A stretch of DNA of 34,855 nucleotides from Ignavibacteriales bacterium (GCA_016193365.1 JACPSI010000001.1:1-34855); one strand, 5' to 3'. Positions 16,371-25,678 are shown, counted from the stretch's first letter. Made by a program: numbers and translations. The notes: generated by a model from the letters alone, not told the origin.

Positions 16371-17102
16371 TCAGAACAATTCCACCATGATACCGAGCGA
16401 AAGGCTCAGCCCGTCCACCTGAATTTTCGTGCGAAACGGGTCCTGGGGAAACGGGATGGTTGAGCCGTTATAGTTTGCTGTCGGACGTTCGTACACGCCT
16501 TCATTCACGATCTCAGGATCCCGGAACTTCATCTCCATGCGAATTGACATGTCAGACGCAACTTTATACTCTACACCGGTTTCAATGTGGATGCCATATC
16601 CGACGGGCGTCGACGAGAGGCTGACGCCAACGCCGGCAATCGTCAGAGTACGCCACGCGTAATAACTTCCCGCCCCGCCGCCCATCGTGAGCCGGACAAC
16701 GTCCGAGCCTATGGGCACATACGTGTGAACGCCGAATTCCACGGGAATGAATTTCATCCCCTCGGTTGCCGGGACAAGCCGCAAGACGTTTTGATCGTCT
16801 GCAATCAGCTGATTTTCATCACGGGCTTTTGTGACGTAGTCAAGGGAAAGGGTGAGAAACATTTTCTCTCCCGGGATTCTGTAGCGTACTTCCAGGCCGC
16901 CACCCAGCATATTTTCTACGTGAATGCATTGGCCGCGGAGTGCGTCTGTTGTGGCATCGGGATGAGAAAAAATTTTAGAAGAAGAAATATAATTGCCGCG
17001 TGCGAGAATGGAGATATCCCACGGCCCCTGTCGTGCTTTTGAGACATGCGCCACGAGTCCAACACAAAGAAGAATCCACATGCGCTTCATCCCTGCGTGC
17101 AT
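16371..17102 (-). CDS. Outer-membrane beta-barrel protein, function unknown
   Basis: Not recognised as a named family. 243 residues with a signal peptide (hydrophobic core about residues 8-19) and then alternating polar/hydrophobic strands typical of an 8- to 10-strand barrel. It ends in ...GLSLSLGIMVELF, with the terminal aromatic residue that marks proteins handled by the BAM machinery. Two starts are possible: ATG at 17102, 3 bases after the ppiD-like stop, or ATG at 17090 with a GCAGGG site close upstream; both keep the signal peptide. The close link to the periplasmic chaperone gene suggests co-expression. The terminator after it ends the transcript at least in part before aroK. Confidence 0.75.
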   Translation of the reverse strand: MHAGMKRMWILLCVGLVAHVSKARQGPWDISILARGNYISSSKIFSHPDATTDALRGQCIHVENMLGGGLEVRYRIPGEKMFLTLSLDYVTKARDENQLIADDQNVLRLVPATEGMKFIPVEFGVHTYVPIGSDVVRLTMGGGAGSYYAWRTLTIAGVGVSLSSTPVGYGIHIETGVEYKVASDMSIRMEMKFRDPEIVNEGVYERPTANYNGSTIPFPQDPFRTKIQVDGLSLSLGIMVELF

Positions 17103-17105
17103 GGA

Positions 17106-19208
17106 TCACCGATAGAATCTGTCCCTGTTGTCTTCAATGTCCGCCGCCTGCCGCAAGCTGACAATCCACTCCGAGACAATCCTGTTTCGTTTCTCCTGGA
17201 GGATCTGTTCGCGCAACGAGGATCGCTCGGCGGAGTATCTTGTCGAGTCAAAATCTGTTTTCGAGATGAGCTTCATGAGATAAAAACCGCGCTGGCCCTC
17301 GAAAGGCTCCGAAAGTTCGCCGGGTTTCAAGGCAAGAGATTTGCCGATGAATCGTGGGTCACGGCCGATTCCCACCGGAAAATCCGTCGCCTTAAAGGAA
17401 CCCGTCTTTTGCGCCGTGACATTTGCGATTGATTTCGCCGCGTTCAGAAGGTCTGTGGAAGGCGTCAACGTCTTGTAGAATGCGTCAGCGTGTTCGCGTA
17501 ATTTGGCCATTTTCGCATCTTTCATCGCCAATGACCGGGCAATGTTCTTCACATCCTGAAAAGGCCGAACACCATCTTCAGTGATTCCCGAGATCTTGAA
17601 AACAGCAACCCCGCCCGCAACGGAAATCGGCTCGCTGACCTGTCCGAGTTTCCCTTTAAATGCGAAACTCATGACTGCGTCGTTAATGCCGATGCCCGGA
17701 ACCATGGAAGCCTTCGAGAATTCGGGAGTTTCCCTCACCTCGTATTGGCTTACTTCGGCCGACTTCTCAAAGCCTTCTTCGGTGGCAAGGTACGAAAAGT
17801 CATTTGCGCGTTGGAGAGCTTCGTCGACTGTTTGCGCACTCGATTTCACTCTCATAACTATATCGATGATTTTTACTTCTCGTTTGTCTTTGCCGGTGAC
17901 TTTAATGATATGCCAACCGAATTGCGTTCGAACGGGACCCATAATCTCGTTGGTCCTTGCGCGGAAAGCAGCTTCTTCGAATTCCTTCACCCATCCGCCT
18001 TTCCCCGTCCACCCCAGCTCACCCCCAACCTGCGCCGACCCGAAATCCTGACTGTTCTCGCGTGCAAGTGCAGCAAAGTCTTCTCCCGCACGAGCGCGTC
18101 TGGCCAAATCTCTCGCTTTTTGAATTACCTTGGCACTGTCCGGACCAGGGACGGACCTCAGGAGAATGTGACTTGCCTTCACAAACTCGTCTTTCCCCTG
18201 GCGTTCATCCGCGAGCTTTATTAAATGGTACCCGTCAAAATCCTTAACAGGGCCTACGATTTGCCCTTTCCTGGCGGAGAAAACCACGCTTTCTTTTTCT
18301 CGGGTGAGCTCCCCATGTTTAAAGTAAGCATCCGTGATCGGGACCTCTGAGTACGTTCTTGCGAGATCCTCAAAATCCATGCCTGAGGTTGACTGGCTTT
18401 GAAGTCGCGTCATTTCGTTCCAGACGGCGGCAGAATCAGCCGCAGACGGCAGCTGGTTGAAGACCACATATTTCAGGCGTCGGGCCGCCTTCACCTTGAA
18501 TTCATCAGGATGCGCCCTGTAGAACTTCTCAACTTCGTCGTCGGTGAGAACCACGGATGAGTCCGGAACGATACGGTTGGGGTCAAAGAGCACATAGTCG
18601 GCCTCCATAGCGATATTCCTGTCGGAGAACCTCTGGTAGACCTCGCCTTCCGTCACATGCACAGAGGCGAAAAGGAGGCTCTGGACCTTCTGGCGTTTGA
18701 GTTGTTGCCTTATGATCTCCTCAACCTGAACCATCGCCTGTTTGTTCTCGGGAGCCATGATCGCCTGAAGATACTCTTCCCTGTGAAAAGTCCCCGCTGA
18801 GTCACGAAACCGCTGAACAAGGAATTCAGGCGGATTCGGTCCTCTGATAACGTCAACAATCTCCTCGTCTGTAACGAAAATTCCCAGGCGGTCAATTTCC
18901 TGCTCCAAAAGGGTTTCGTCAACGAGTGCGTTCCACACCTGCCCTCGCAGTTGCCGTTCCGTTTCTTCATCGACCTCCGTTTTTATTTGCTCGCGTCGCT
19001 GCTCCACTTCTCTCCGGAGGCGTTCGGAAAAGTCCCGATACGAGACTTCCCTGCCGTTGATCATACCAAGCACATCTGCGTTTGCGCCCTGTCCCCGAGT
19101 GCCCGTGTAATCCATGCCCCAGTCAAAAACAATAAGAATTATGAACAACACTGCCAGCACTGCAAAGAGTGTGGTCATGCTGTCGCGAATCTGCGTCATC
19201 AAAGCCAT
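17106..19208 (-). CDS. ppiD: PpiD/SurA-like membrane-anchored peptidyl-prolyl isomerase
   Basis: Periplasmic folding helper tethered to the inner membrane near the Sec exit. 700 residues: one membrane helix (about 12-31), a SurA_N-type helical chaperone region (about 45-240), then parvulin domains. The first (about 240-345) is degenerate. The second (about 352-456) is canonical, with ASHILLR, a GGELGWTGKGGWV motif and FGWHIIKVTG. A third, weaker parvulin-like region (about 515-565) is possible. E. coli PpiD has 623 residues and one parvulin domain, so this is longer. A GAGGAG site lies about 11 bases before the ATG at 19208. It is transcribed divergently from secD, which encodes the translocase part acting at the same place. 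Confidence 0.88.
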   Translation of the reverse strand: MALMTQIRDSMTTLFAVLAVLFIILIVFDWGMDYTGTRGQGANADVLGMINGREVSYRDFSERLRREVEQRREQIKTEVDEETERQLRGQVWNALVDETLLEQEIDRLGIFVTDEEIVDVIRGPNPPEFLVQRFRDSAGTFHREEYLQAIMAPENKQAMVQVEEIIRQQLKRQKVQSLLFASVHVTEGEVYQRFSDRNIAMEADYVLFDPNRIVPDSSVVLTDDEVEKFYRAHPDEFKVKAARRLKYVVFNQLPSAADSAAVWNEMTRLQSQSTSGMDFEDLARTYSEVPITDAYFKHGELTREKESVVFSARKGQIVGPVKDFDGYHLIKLADERQGKDEFVKASHILLRSVPGPDSAKVIQKARDLARRARAGEDFAALARENSQDFGSAQVGGELGWTGKGGWVKEFEEAAFRARTNEIMGPVRTQFGWHIIKVTGKDKREVKIIDIVMRVKSSAQTVDEALQRANDFSYLATEEGFEKSAEVSQYEVRETPEFSKASMVPGIGINDAVMSFAFKGKLGQVSEPISVAGGVAVFKISGITEDGVRPFQDVKNIARSLAMKDAKMAKLREHADAFYKTLTPSTDLLNAAKSIANVTAQKTGSFKATDFPVGIGRDPRFIGKSLALKPGELSEPFEGQRGFYLMKLISKTDFDSTRYSAERSSLREQILQEKRNRIVSEWIVSLRQAADIEDNRDRFYR

Positions 19209-19258
19209 AACACAAAAAGCTCCTCAGAAATCAGAAATTCTTGATGCAATTTTTTTTT

Positions 19259-19287
19259 AATATAGCCGTGAATCGGCTGAAATGCAA
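19259..19287 (-). promoter_or_regulatory. Sigma70-like promoter for the ppiD cluster
   Basis: Minus strand TTGCAT (19287-19282), 17 bases, TATATT (19264-19259). The predicted transcript starts near 19252, about 44 bases before the ppiD ATG. An inverted repeat AGCCG-N5-CGGCT (19264-19278) lies in the spacer. Confidence 0.65.
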
Positions 19288-19297
19288 CGGTTTTTTG

Positions 19298-19326
19298 TTG
19301 ACTTTCGAGGCACATTGGAGTATATT
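19298..19326 (+). promoter_or_regulatory. Sigma70-like promoter for secDF
   Basis: TTGACT (19298-19303), 17 bases, TATATT (19321-19326). The predicted transcript starts near 19333, giving a leader of about 98 bases before the secD GTG. The -35 box is only 10 bases from that of the divergent ppiD promoter. Confidence 0.7.
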
Positions 19327-19430
19327 TTTTGTTGCTTTTTCCACGAAGAGCATTTCGTAAACACATTTCGGCGTTGATCTGCTCTCACCCAACTCGTAAC
19401 CAAATCAGATTCTAGCGTGGAGATATTTTT

Positions 19431-21308
19431 GTGAGAAACCAATTGACCCGTCTTCTCTTGATCGCCTGTGCTGTCATTCTCGCCGTCTATTCGTTGTGGC
19501 CTACGTATCAGGATTATCGATTTCGAAAAACACTCGAATCGCTTTCGGGCCCGGACAGCATGAGCTATTTCGAAAAAAACGAAGGCGATATTTTGACGGC
19601 AAAAGAAAAGCGCGTGAAGCTGGGTCTCGACCTCCAGGGAGGAATGCGCGTCGTGCTCGAGGTGGACATCCTGCAGCTCGTTGATGACCTGGCGAAGAAC
19701 AAAGATGAGAATTTCAGGCGGATCATTTCGGAAGTACGGTCCCAGGCAACCCAAACCGACGTGTCCGTTATTCCTGTGTTTGCGAAAAGATTCCAGGACG
19801 ACGGCATCCGCTTGAGCCGGTTTTACCGCAACATACGCGATGACGATGCCACCATCATTAGTTGGCTTGATTCCGAAGCTGAAAAAGCCGTCGACCGTGC
19901 CATCGAGATCGTACGAAACAGAGTTGACCAATACAGGGTTTCTGAGCCAAATATTCAGAAACAAGGCGGCCGGCGCATTATCGTTGAGCTCCCTGGCGTC
20001 AAAGATGAAAACGAAGTTCGACAATTGCTTCAGGGAACAGCCAAGCTCGAATTCCGAATGATGAAAGACCCCGATATCTCTTTCAAAGTTCTGGAATCCA
20101 TCGACAAATCCCTTGCGGGGAAAGCCACAGAGGCCCCTGCTTCGGCTGCAAAAACGCCGGAAAAACCTGAGGAAAAACCGCAGGACGCGCTTTCGGAGCT
20201 TCTTGGAGGAACTCAGTTGCCTGCTGCTACTGACACGACCGAGGAAACGAAAGTCCTAAGAGAACATCCCTTTCTTTCGTACCTGAGGTTTGACCAGCGT
20301 TCGGGCGAAGCATTTGTGCGTGATAAAGACCGCGACAGGATCACAAGGTTGCTTACAAGAAGCGATATTCAAAACCTGCTCCCTCCCGATTTTGAGTTTC
20401 TTTGGTCGGCGAAGACACTCACCTTTGCAGACGGTTACAAGTATTACACCATTTTCGCCCTCAAGAAAGCTCCGGAGTTAACCGGCGGAGTCATCGTCGA
20501 CGCACGCGCGAGCGTCAACCCCGAGGATAATCGCCCGGTAGTCAACATGGAAATGAACAGCGAAGGGGCTCGCGAGTGGTCACGAATTACGGGGGCAAAT
20601 ATTGGAAAAAGAGTGGCTATCGTTCTCGACAATGCTGTTTTTTCCGCTCCAACGATCATAGGGAAAATCCCCGGCGGCCGCTCTCAAATCACTGGAATTG
20701 ATTCGCCCAATGAAGCGCGACTGTTGGAAATTGTTTTGAGAGCCGGTGCCCTTCCAGCGCCGGTGACGATCATCGAACAAAGATCTGTCGGACCCTCCCT
20801 TGGTGAAGATTCCATTCGCTCCGGTATTTCAGCTTCATTGATTGCCTTCGCTTTCACAATCTTGTTCATGACACTCTATTACAGCAACGCGGGGATTGTG
20901 GCCGACATCGCCCTGCTGTTTAACATGCTCTTCCTGCTCGGGGTCATGGCTGGATTCAAGGCAACGCTGACACTTCCCGGCATCGCGGGCGTCGTCCTCA
21001 CAATCGGCATGGCGGTCGATGCGAACGTTCTGATCAATGAGCGCATCCGCGAAGAATTAGCGACCGGGAAAACTCTCCGTGCAGCTGTTGATGCAGGTTA
21101 CGTCAAAGCCTTTTCCGCAATCTTTGATTCCAACATTACAACTTTTTTGACCGGCTTGATCCTTTACCAATTCGGTACTGGGCCTGTCCAGGGATTCGCT
21201 TTGACACTCATGATCGGTATTGCCGCAAGTATGTTCAGCGCTATCATCATCACCCGGGTCACCTTCAACCTGATGATTGACCGGGGGATTCAACCGAATT
21301 TCGGATAA
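19431..21308 (+). CDS. secD: Protein translocase subunit SecD
   Basis: Inner-membrane accessory of the Sec channel that uses the ion gradient to pull proteins into the periplasm. 625 residues: membrane helix about 7-22, a large periplasmic region (about 25-455) with the SecD signature KLGLDLQGG near 63 and the pair VRNRVDQYRVSEPNIQKQG, then five membrane helices with GMAVDANVLINERIREE and the GTGPVQGFALTLMIGI end motif. An Ala/Pro/Glu/Lys-rich linker (about 234-252) lies inside the periplasmic part. GTG start at 19431, preceded by GTGGAG about 9 bases upstream. Separate from SecF, unlike the fused SecDF of many Bacteroidia. Confidence 0.97.
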   Translation: MRNQLTRLLLIACAVILAVYSLWPTYQDYRFRKTLESLSGPDSMSYFEKNEGDILTAKEKRVKLGLDLQGGMRVVLEVDILQLVDDLAKNKDENFRRIISEVRSQATQTDVSVIPVFAKRFQDDGIRLSRFYRNIRDDDATIISWLDSEAEKAVDRAIEIVRNRVDQYRVSEPNIQKQGGRRIIVELPGVKDENEVRQLLQGTAKLEFRMMKDPDISFKVLESIDKSLAGKATEAPASAAKTPEKPEEKPQDALSELLGGTQLPAATDTTEETKVLREHPFLSYLRFDQRSGEAFVRDKDRDRITRLLTRSDIQNLLPPDFEFLWSAKTLTFADGYKYYTIFALKKAPELTGGVIVDARASVNPEDNRPVVNMEMNSEGAREWSRITGANIGKRVAIVLDNAVFSAPTIIGKIPGGRSQITGIDSPNEARLLEIVLRAGALPAPVTIIEQRSVGPSLGEDSIRSGISASLIAFAFTILFMTLYYSNAGIVADIALLFNMLFLLGVMAGFKATLTLPGIAGVVLTIGMAVDANVLINERIREELATGKTLRAAVDAGYVKAFSAIFDSNITTFLTGLILYQFGTGPVQGFALTLMIGIAASMFSAIIITRVTFNLMIDRGIQPNFG

Positions 21309-21362
21309 TCATGGAACGCTATTCACTCTTGCGGACGGAATGTAAAAGGAGACAGTTTTACC

Positions 21363-22274
21363 ATGCGCTTTTTTAGGAAAACCAATATAGATTTTCTCGG
21401 TGTTCGTCGCCGGTGGTACCTTGTTTCCGGGACGGTCATCCTTGCGGGCATGATTTCCCTTGTGGTCAAGGGGATAGACTATGGAATCGATTTCCGTGGA
21501 GGCACGGAAGTCCTGTTTTCTTTCAGCAGAAAACTCGATGTCGCCGAAATCAGGGGATCCTTAACAACTGTGGGACTCGGTAATAGCGAGATTAAATCAT
21601 ACGGAACTGAAGGCAACATGCTGATCAGAACAACCGAACAGGCGGAAGGCAACATTGTGGGCGACAGAATACGGCAGGCCATACAGCAGAGCTTTCCCGA
21701 CGTCCGGTTTGAAGTTCTCAAAGAGTACAGGATATGGCCCAAAATCGGTGCCGAGCTCCGTCGCGACGCTCTCTACGCCATCATCGCCTCTCTGGTGGCT
21801 ATTCTCCTGTACATTGCGATCCGGTTTCAATTTATCTACGGTGTCGGCGCCGTCATGTCGCTGTTCCATGACGTGCTTGTGACACTCGGCGTTCTCTCCC
21901 TCCTTGATGGCGTCATACCTGTCAACCTCGAGATTACGCAGGAGGTGATAGCCGCCTTTCTGACGCTGGTCGGTGTTTCCGTCAATGATACAGTTGTCGT
22001 TTTTGACCGAATTCGGGAGAACCTTAAGATTTACCGAAGCCTCTCGCTGTTTGAGGTCATGAACAGGAGCCTCAACGACACGCTCAGCCGCACAATTATC
22101 ACCAACGGAAGTATTTTGCTCGTCGTCATCATCCTGCTTCTTTTTGGCGGAGAGTCTACCAGAGGTTTTGCGTTTGCCCTTATGATTGGACAAATCAGCG
22201 GCACATATTCATCGATTTACATCGCCAGCGCCGTTGTGCTGGATTCGTCTCTCCGCAAGAAAAGGCTTGCGTGA
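21363..22274 (+). CDS. secF: Protein translocase subunit SecF
   Basis: Partner of SecD in the translocase. 303 residues, six membrane helices, with the signature IDYGIDFRGGTEV after the first helix, the periplasmic part up to about 130, and VGVSVNDTVVVFDRIREN in the fourth-to-fifth helix region. The end motif GGESTRGFAFALMIGQISGTY is complete. It starts 54 bases after secD with an AAAGGAG site. Length matches typical SecF. Confidence 0.97.
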   Translation: MRFFRKTNIDFLGVRRRWYLVSGTVILAGMISLVVKGIDYGIDFRGGTEVLFSFSRKLDVAEIRGSLTTVGLGNSEIKSYGTEGNMLIRTTEQAEGNIVGDRIRQAIQQSFPDVRFEVLKEYRIWPKIGAELRRDALYAIIASLVAILLYIAIRFQFIYGVGAVMSLFHDVLVTLGVLSLLDGVIPVNLEITQEVIAAFLTLVGVSVNDTVVVFDRIRENLKIYRSLSLFEVMNRSLNDTLSRTIITNGSILLVVIILLLFGGESTRGFAFALMIGQISGTYSSIYIASAVVLDSSLRKKRLA

Positions 22275-22307
22275 GCGCCCCGCAAACTCCAGAACGAAGG
22301 AGAAACC

Positions 22308-22646
22308 ATGAAATTTAAGAGCAAAGAAGTGAAAGGGATCATGATCATCGAGTTGACCGGTAATGTTATGGGAGGCCCGGACGCAACTGCACTCAATGAG
22401 CAGATTCACACGCTTCTCGGCGACAAGAAAAAAAGAATTGTCATAGACCTGAGCGACGTAAAATTTATCAACAGCTCAGGCCTTGCCATGCTGATCGGCG
22501 GGCTCAACACCATGCGCAAATCCGGGGGAGAAATGAAACTCGCCCGTGCATCGGAAAAAATCGAAACATTGCTGCAAATGACGAAACTCAATACCGTTTT
22601 CGACATCCACAAAACAGTGAACGAAGCGGTAGCGGCCTTCAAGTAG
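22308..22646 (+). CDS. STAS-domain anti-sigma factor antagonist
   Basis: Small cytoplasmic switch protein of the SpoIIAA/RsbV type. 112 residues form one STAS domain. The phosphorylation motif INSSGLAML is present, with S57 at the position of the SpoIIAA phosphoserine (S56 adjacent). A strong AAGGAG site precedes the ATG at 22308, 33 bases after secF, so it is likely co-transcribed with secDF. No HPK-type kinase (RsbW-like), PP2C phosphatase or alternative sigma of that pathway is encoded nearby, so its partner must lie elsewhere. It has no obvious functional link to Sec. Confidence 0.93.
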   Translation: MKFKSKEVKGIMIIELTGNVMGGPDATALNEQIHTLLGDKKKRIVIDLSDVKFINSSGLAMLIGGLNTMRKSGGEMKLARASEKIETLLQMTKLNTVFDIHKTVNEAVAAFK

Positions 22647-22714
22647 CTGCTGTTGTCGCTCTCCCGCCCGAAAAGGGATCACGTTCAGTTCATTGACTAC
22701 TGTTCACGCCCGCC

Positions 22715-23362
22715 ATGCCTCTCCATTCAAACCCACTTTTCATCGCAGTTGCCGGAAACATCGGGGCCGGGAAATCCTCTCTCACAAAACTCCTTGGTGA
22801 ACGGTTCAAGTGGAAACCATACTACGAATCCGTTGACGACAACCCCTACCTGTCGGATTTCTACGGAGACATGAACCGATGGTCGTTCCATCTCCAGATC
22901 TACTTCCTGGCTCACCGGTTCAAGTACCACAAGGAAATCGTCGAGTCCGGACAATCAGTGATTCAGGACCGGTCAATTTACGAGGATGCGGAAATTTTTG
23001 CGAGGAACCTTTTTGAAATCGGCAAGATGGAAAAGAGGGACTACGAAAATTACGTTTCGCTTTTCCATGTCATGATGGAATACCTGAAACCGCCGGACCT
23101 GATGGTCTATTTACAGGCGTCCGTGAATACCTTGATGACGCAAATTGCAAAACGAGGGCGGGAGTACGAACAGAGCATCCAGCGCTCGTACCTGGAGCAG
23201 CTGAACCGTCATTATGAAGATTGGATTGCGCGCTACAAGGTGGGCCCCCTCCTCATCGTCCCGACAGACAATCTGGATTTTGTCCACAAGAGCAAGGATT
23301 TCGACCACATTGCCGGGCTTGTCAAAAAAGCCCTGCCTCAGCTTCAGTTGTTCGAACCCTAA
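22715..23362 (+). CDS. Deoxynucleoside kinase (dGK/dAK/dCK family)
   Basis: Salvage enzyme that phosphorylates a deoxynucleoside in the cytoplasm. 215 residues: P-loop GNIGAGKSS at 14-22, the YESVDDNPYL segment with the catalytic glutamate, QDRSIYEDAEIFA with the DRS motif, and a lid KRGREYEQSI. It is of normal length for the bacterial dNK group. The exact base preference cannot be read from sequence. No good ribosome site precedes the ATG; translation may depend on read-through from the STAS gene 68 bases upstream. It ends 9 bases from the convergent ctpA gene. Confidence 0.92.
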   Translation: MPLHSNPLFIAVAGNIGAGKSSLTKLLGERFKWKPYYESVDDNPYLSDFYGDMNRWSFHLQIYFLAHRFKYHKEIVESGQSVIQDRSIYEDAEIFARNLFEIGKMEKRDYENYVSLFHVMMEYLKPPDLMVYLQASVNTLMTQIAKRGREYEQSIQRSYLEQLNRHYEDWIARYKVGPLLIVPTDNLDFVHKSKDFDHIAGLVKKALPQLQLFEP

Positions 23363-23371
23363 CCATGTTCG

Positions 23372-25054
23372 CTACCTGACCTTCCCCGCAAGAATCCGGT
23401 CGTATGCTCTTTTGTTTTTGAGCAGACTGACTGCAACGTGCAGCTGGGTGTCGTTTTCAAACGTCGTTGCGATCTTCGCTTTCTCACCTTTCATCTTTCC
23501 AACAATTTCGGTTTTCAATGCGCTTTTCAGTTCTTTCGTATAGCGTTCCATCAAGCGCCCTTTTTCAGCTTTGATGAGGTTGCTCATTTTTTGAGTCTGC
23601 TCAAAGAACTCTGGCCCATACCGCGATTTTTCGGCGAGCTCGCGGAGGTCCTTCAGTTTCAGCTCCGTTTCCTCCTGGTGTTCAAACTTTCGCTCCTTTA
23701 GAAATTTTTCAAAATCAGCGACGACTTCGTCTTTCACCACAAGCGGCTCCGGGAGGACTTTATGCTCGGCCGAATACCTGTTTGCATACTTGAAAAACAT
23801 TGCTTTGCGGTCAAGGTCGGCAAAGAGTTTACTGTACTCTTCCTCAGGTACAACCGTGTCAGGGTCGACGCCGCCTCCTTCAAGGACTCTCCGATTATGG
23901 GACGTACGAAATTCCTTCTTGAGGCTGTCCACAAAGACTGGGAACATGCCGTCTTTGGTGCGATGAGAATAGTCGATTTCCTGGATGCTGCGCCCGCTCG
24001 GTGTGTAGTACCTCGCAGTCGTAACCTTCAGCGATGTGTTGTCGGAAAGCCTGGTAACAGTCTGCACAAGCCCTTTCCCAAACGTGCGCGTCCCAACGAT
24101 GACACCTCTGTCAAGATCTTGAATGGCGCCCGTGACAATTTCGCTCGCACTTGCGCTGCCTCGGTTCACCAGGACAGCCAGGGGGACCTCAGCAACCATC
24201 GGCTTTTCCGTGGAATAATATTTACGGTCTGCATCGCTTTTGCGTCCTCTCGTGCTTACGACGAGGCTGCTTTCAGGTAGGAATTTCGCGGAGACCTCCA
24301 CGGCAATGTCGAGAAGCCCCCCCGGATTATCTCTCAGGTCGAGAATAAGCCCCTTCATATCGCCGGTCGATTTCAGCTCCCTGATCGCAGAACGTATGTC
24401 GTCCCCAGCCGTGCGGGAGAATCGTTCCAGTCTTACATACCCGATACCTTTCTCCAGGTATCCGACGTAGGTGACATTTCTCACGGGAATTTCTTCACGA
24501 ACGAGAATAAATTCAATCGGGTCGGCCACGGCTTCACGCTCGACTTTCATTCTCACTTCTGTGCCCGGCGCACCTCTCACCAGCTGGCGCACATCCTCAA
24601 GCGAAGCCCCGACAACGCTCTTCCCGTCTACTTCCAAAATGCGATCCCCGATCTCAACACCTTGCTTTGCCGCTGAAAACCCTTCAAGCAAGTTGATGAT
24701 GGTAATCAGCCCGTCCCTCGTGCCAATGGTGACTCCGATGCCTCCGTATTTTCCGTTCGTGACCAAATCGATTTCGTCGCCCTCTTTCTCACCGATGTAC
24801 ACAGTGTAGGGGTCGAGCGTTTTCAGCATACCGTCAATCCCGGCACGGATAAACCTCTCCGGGTCGACTGCATCTACATAGTTCATGGTGATTTCTTTGT
24901 ACACCTTGCCGAACACGTCGATACCACGGTTGATCTTGAAAAACAGTTCCCCCTGCGGTATTCCGACAAACCCGAGAGTCAGAATGCACACAACAGCCGC
25001 TCCGCCGAAAAGGATTTTGAGTTTCTTTGAGTTCATGTTTCGTTCTTTCTTCAT
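23372..25054 (-). CDS. ctpA: S41-family C-terminal processing protease
   Basis: Periplasmic serine protease that trims or degrades proteins from their C-termini. 560 residues: signal anchor (about 11-31), helical N-terminal part, PDZ domain (about 100-180) with GIGVTIG, and a protease core with the Ser/Lys pair S302 (GSASASEI) and K327 (TFGKGLVQ), exactly 25 residues apart as in Prc and CtpA. A long helical, Lys/Glu-rich tail (about 410-530) follows the core; such tails occur in Bacteroidota/Chlorobi CTPs. The ATG at 25054 directly follows the tmk TAA; an ATG at 25036 would also work. Likely co-transcribed with tmk. Confidence 0.94.
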   Translation of the reverse strand: MKKERNMNSKKLKILFGGAAVVCILTLGFVGIPQGELFFKINRGIDVFGKVYKEITMNYVDAVDPERFIRAGIDGMLKTLDPYTVYIGEKEGDEIDLVTNGKYGGIGVTIGTRDGLITIINLLEGFSAAKQGVEIGDRILEVDGKSVVGASLEDVRQLVRGAPGTEVRMKVEREAVADPIEFILVREEIPVRNVTYVGYLEKGIGYVRLERFSRTAGDDIRSAIRELKSTGDMKGLILDLRDNPGGLLDIAVEVSAKFLPESSLVVSTRGRKSDADRKYYSTEKPMVAEVPLAVLVNRGSASASEIVTGAIQDLDRGVIVGTRTFGKGLVQTVTRLSDNTSLKVTTARYYTPSGRSIQEIDYSHRTKDGMFPVFVDSLKKEFRTSHNRRVLEGGGVDPDTVVPEEEYSKLFADLDRKAMFFKYANRYSAEHKVLPEPLVVKDEVVADFEKFLKERKFEHQEETELKLKDLRELAEKSRYGPEFFEQTQKMSNLIKAEKGRLMERYTKELKSALKTEIVGKMKGEKAKIATTFENDTQLHVAVSLLKNKRAYDRILAGKVR

Positions 25055-25678
25055 TTATTTTGCTTTTTGGGCGGCCATATGTTCCACCTTCTGCCAGACG
25101 GCTTCATGGATCTCTTCGATGGACTTGATTGCATCTATGACGACGAACCGTTTTTCTTTTCGTGCGAGTGAGAGATAGCACTCACGGACTTTCTCGTAGA
25201 ACCCTTGCCCGTTTGATTCCATGCGATCCTTTCCGGATTTTGACCGCAGCATTCTTTTCTCCAGCTCGGGCAGGGTAAGGTCCAGAAAAAATGTCACGTC
25301 GGGCACTAACCCAGCGGTCGCGAATGTGTTGATGACGTTGATCGCTTCCTCAGAAAGACCGCGCCCCGAACCCTGGTACGCAGTTGTGGAGTCGTAAAAG
25401 CGGTCGCACACGACAATCATACTCCCTTCCAACGCCGGTTTAATGACTTCCTCAACGAGCTGTGAACGGCTTGCGGAAAACAAAAACAACTCACTTGTAT
25501 CCGTCATGCCGGACGTCTGCTTGTCCAGCAAAATGGATCGGATTTTTTCTCCGATTTCCGTTCCGCCGGGTTCACGGAGAACGAGCACGTTGAAATTCTC
25601 TTGGGAAAGCCGTTCGGAGAGAAGTCGAGCCTGAGTGGACTTGCCGGAGAAATCTAAACCTTCGAAGGTGATAAACAT
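25055..25678 (-). CDS. tmk: Thymidylate kinase
   Basis: Phosphorylates dTMP to dTDP, needed for DNA synthesis. 207 residues: EGLDFSGKST P-loop (residues 6-15), REPGGTEIGEKIR, CDRFYDSTTAYQGSGRG (the DR motif and base-binding region), and a short LID around SGKDRMES. Most TMKs have an EGxDGxGKS-type P-loop; here FS replaces GA, a mild variation. The stop is directly joined to the ctpA start. A deoxynucleoside kinase lies 2.3 kb away on the other strand. Confidence 0.96.
   Translation of the reverse strand: MFITFEGLDFSGKSTQARLLSERLSQENFNVLVLREPGGTEIGEKIRSILLDKQTSGMTDTSELFLFSASRSQLVEEVIKPALEGSMIVVCDRFYDSTTAYQGSGRGLSEEAINVINTFATAGLVPDVTFFLDLTLPELEKRMLRSKSGKDRMESNGQGFYEKVRECYLSLARKEKRFVVIDAIKSIEEIHEAVWQKVEHMAAQKAK

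Noticed and set aside
19257-20024. 255-codon open frame on the minus strand across the start of secD
   Set aside because: Antisense to a certain secD; it would also run through the ppiD promoter.
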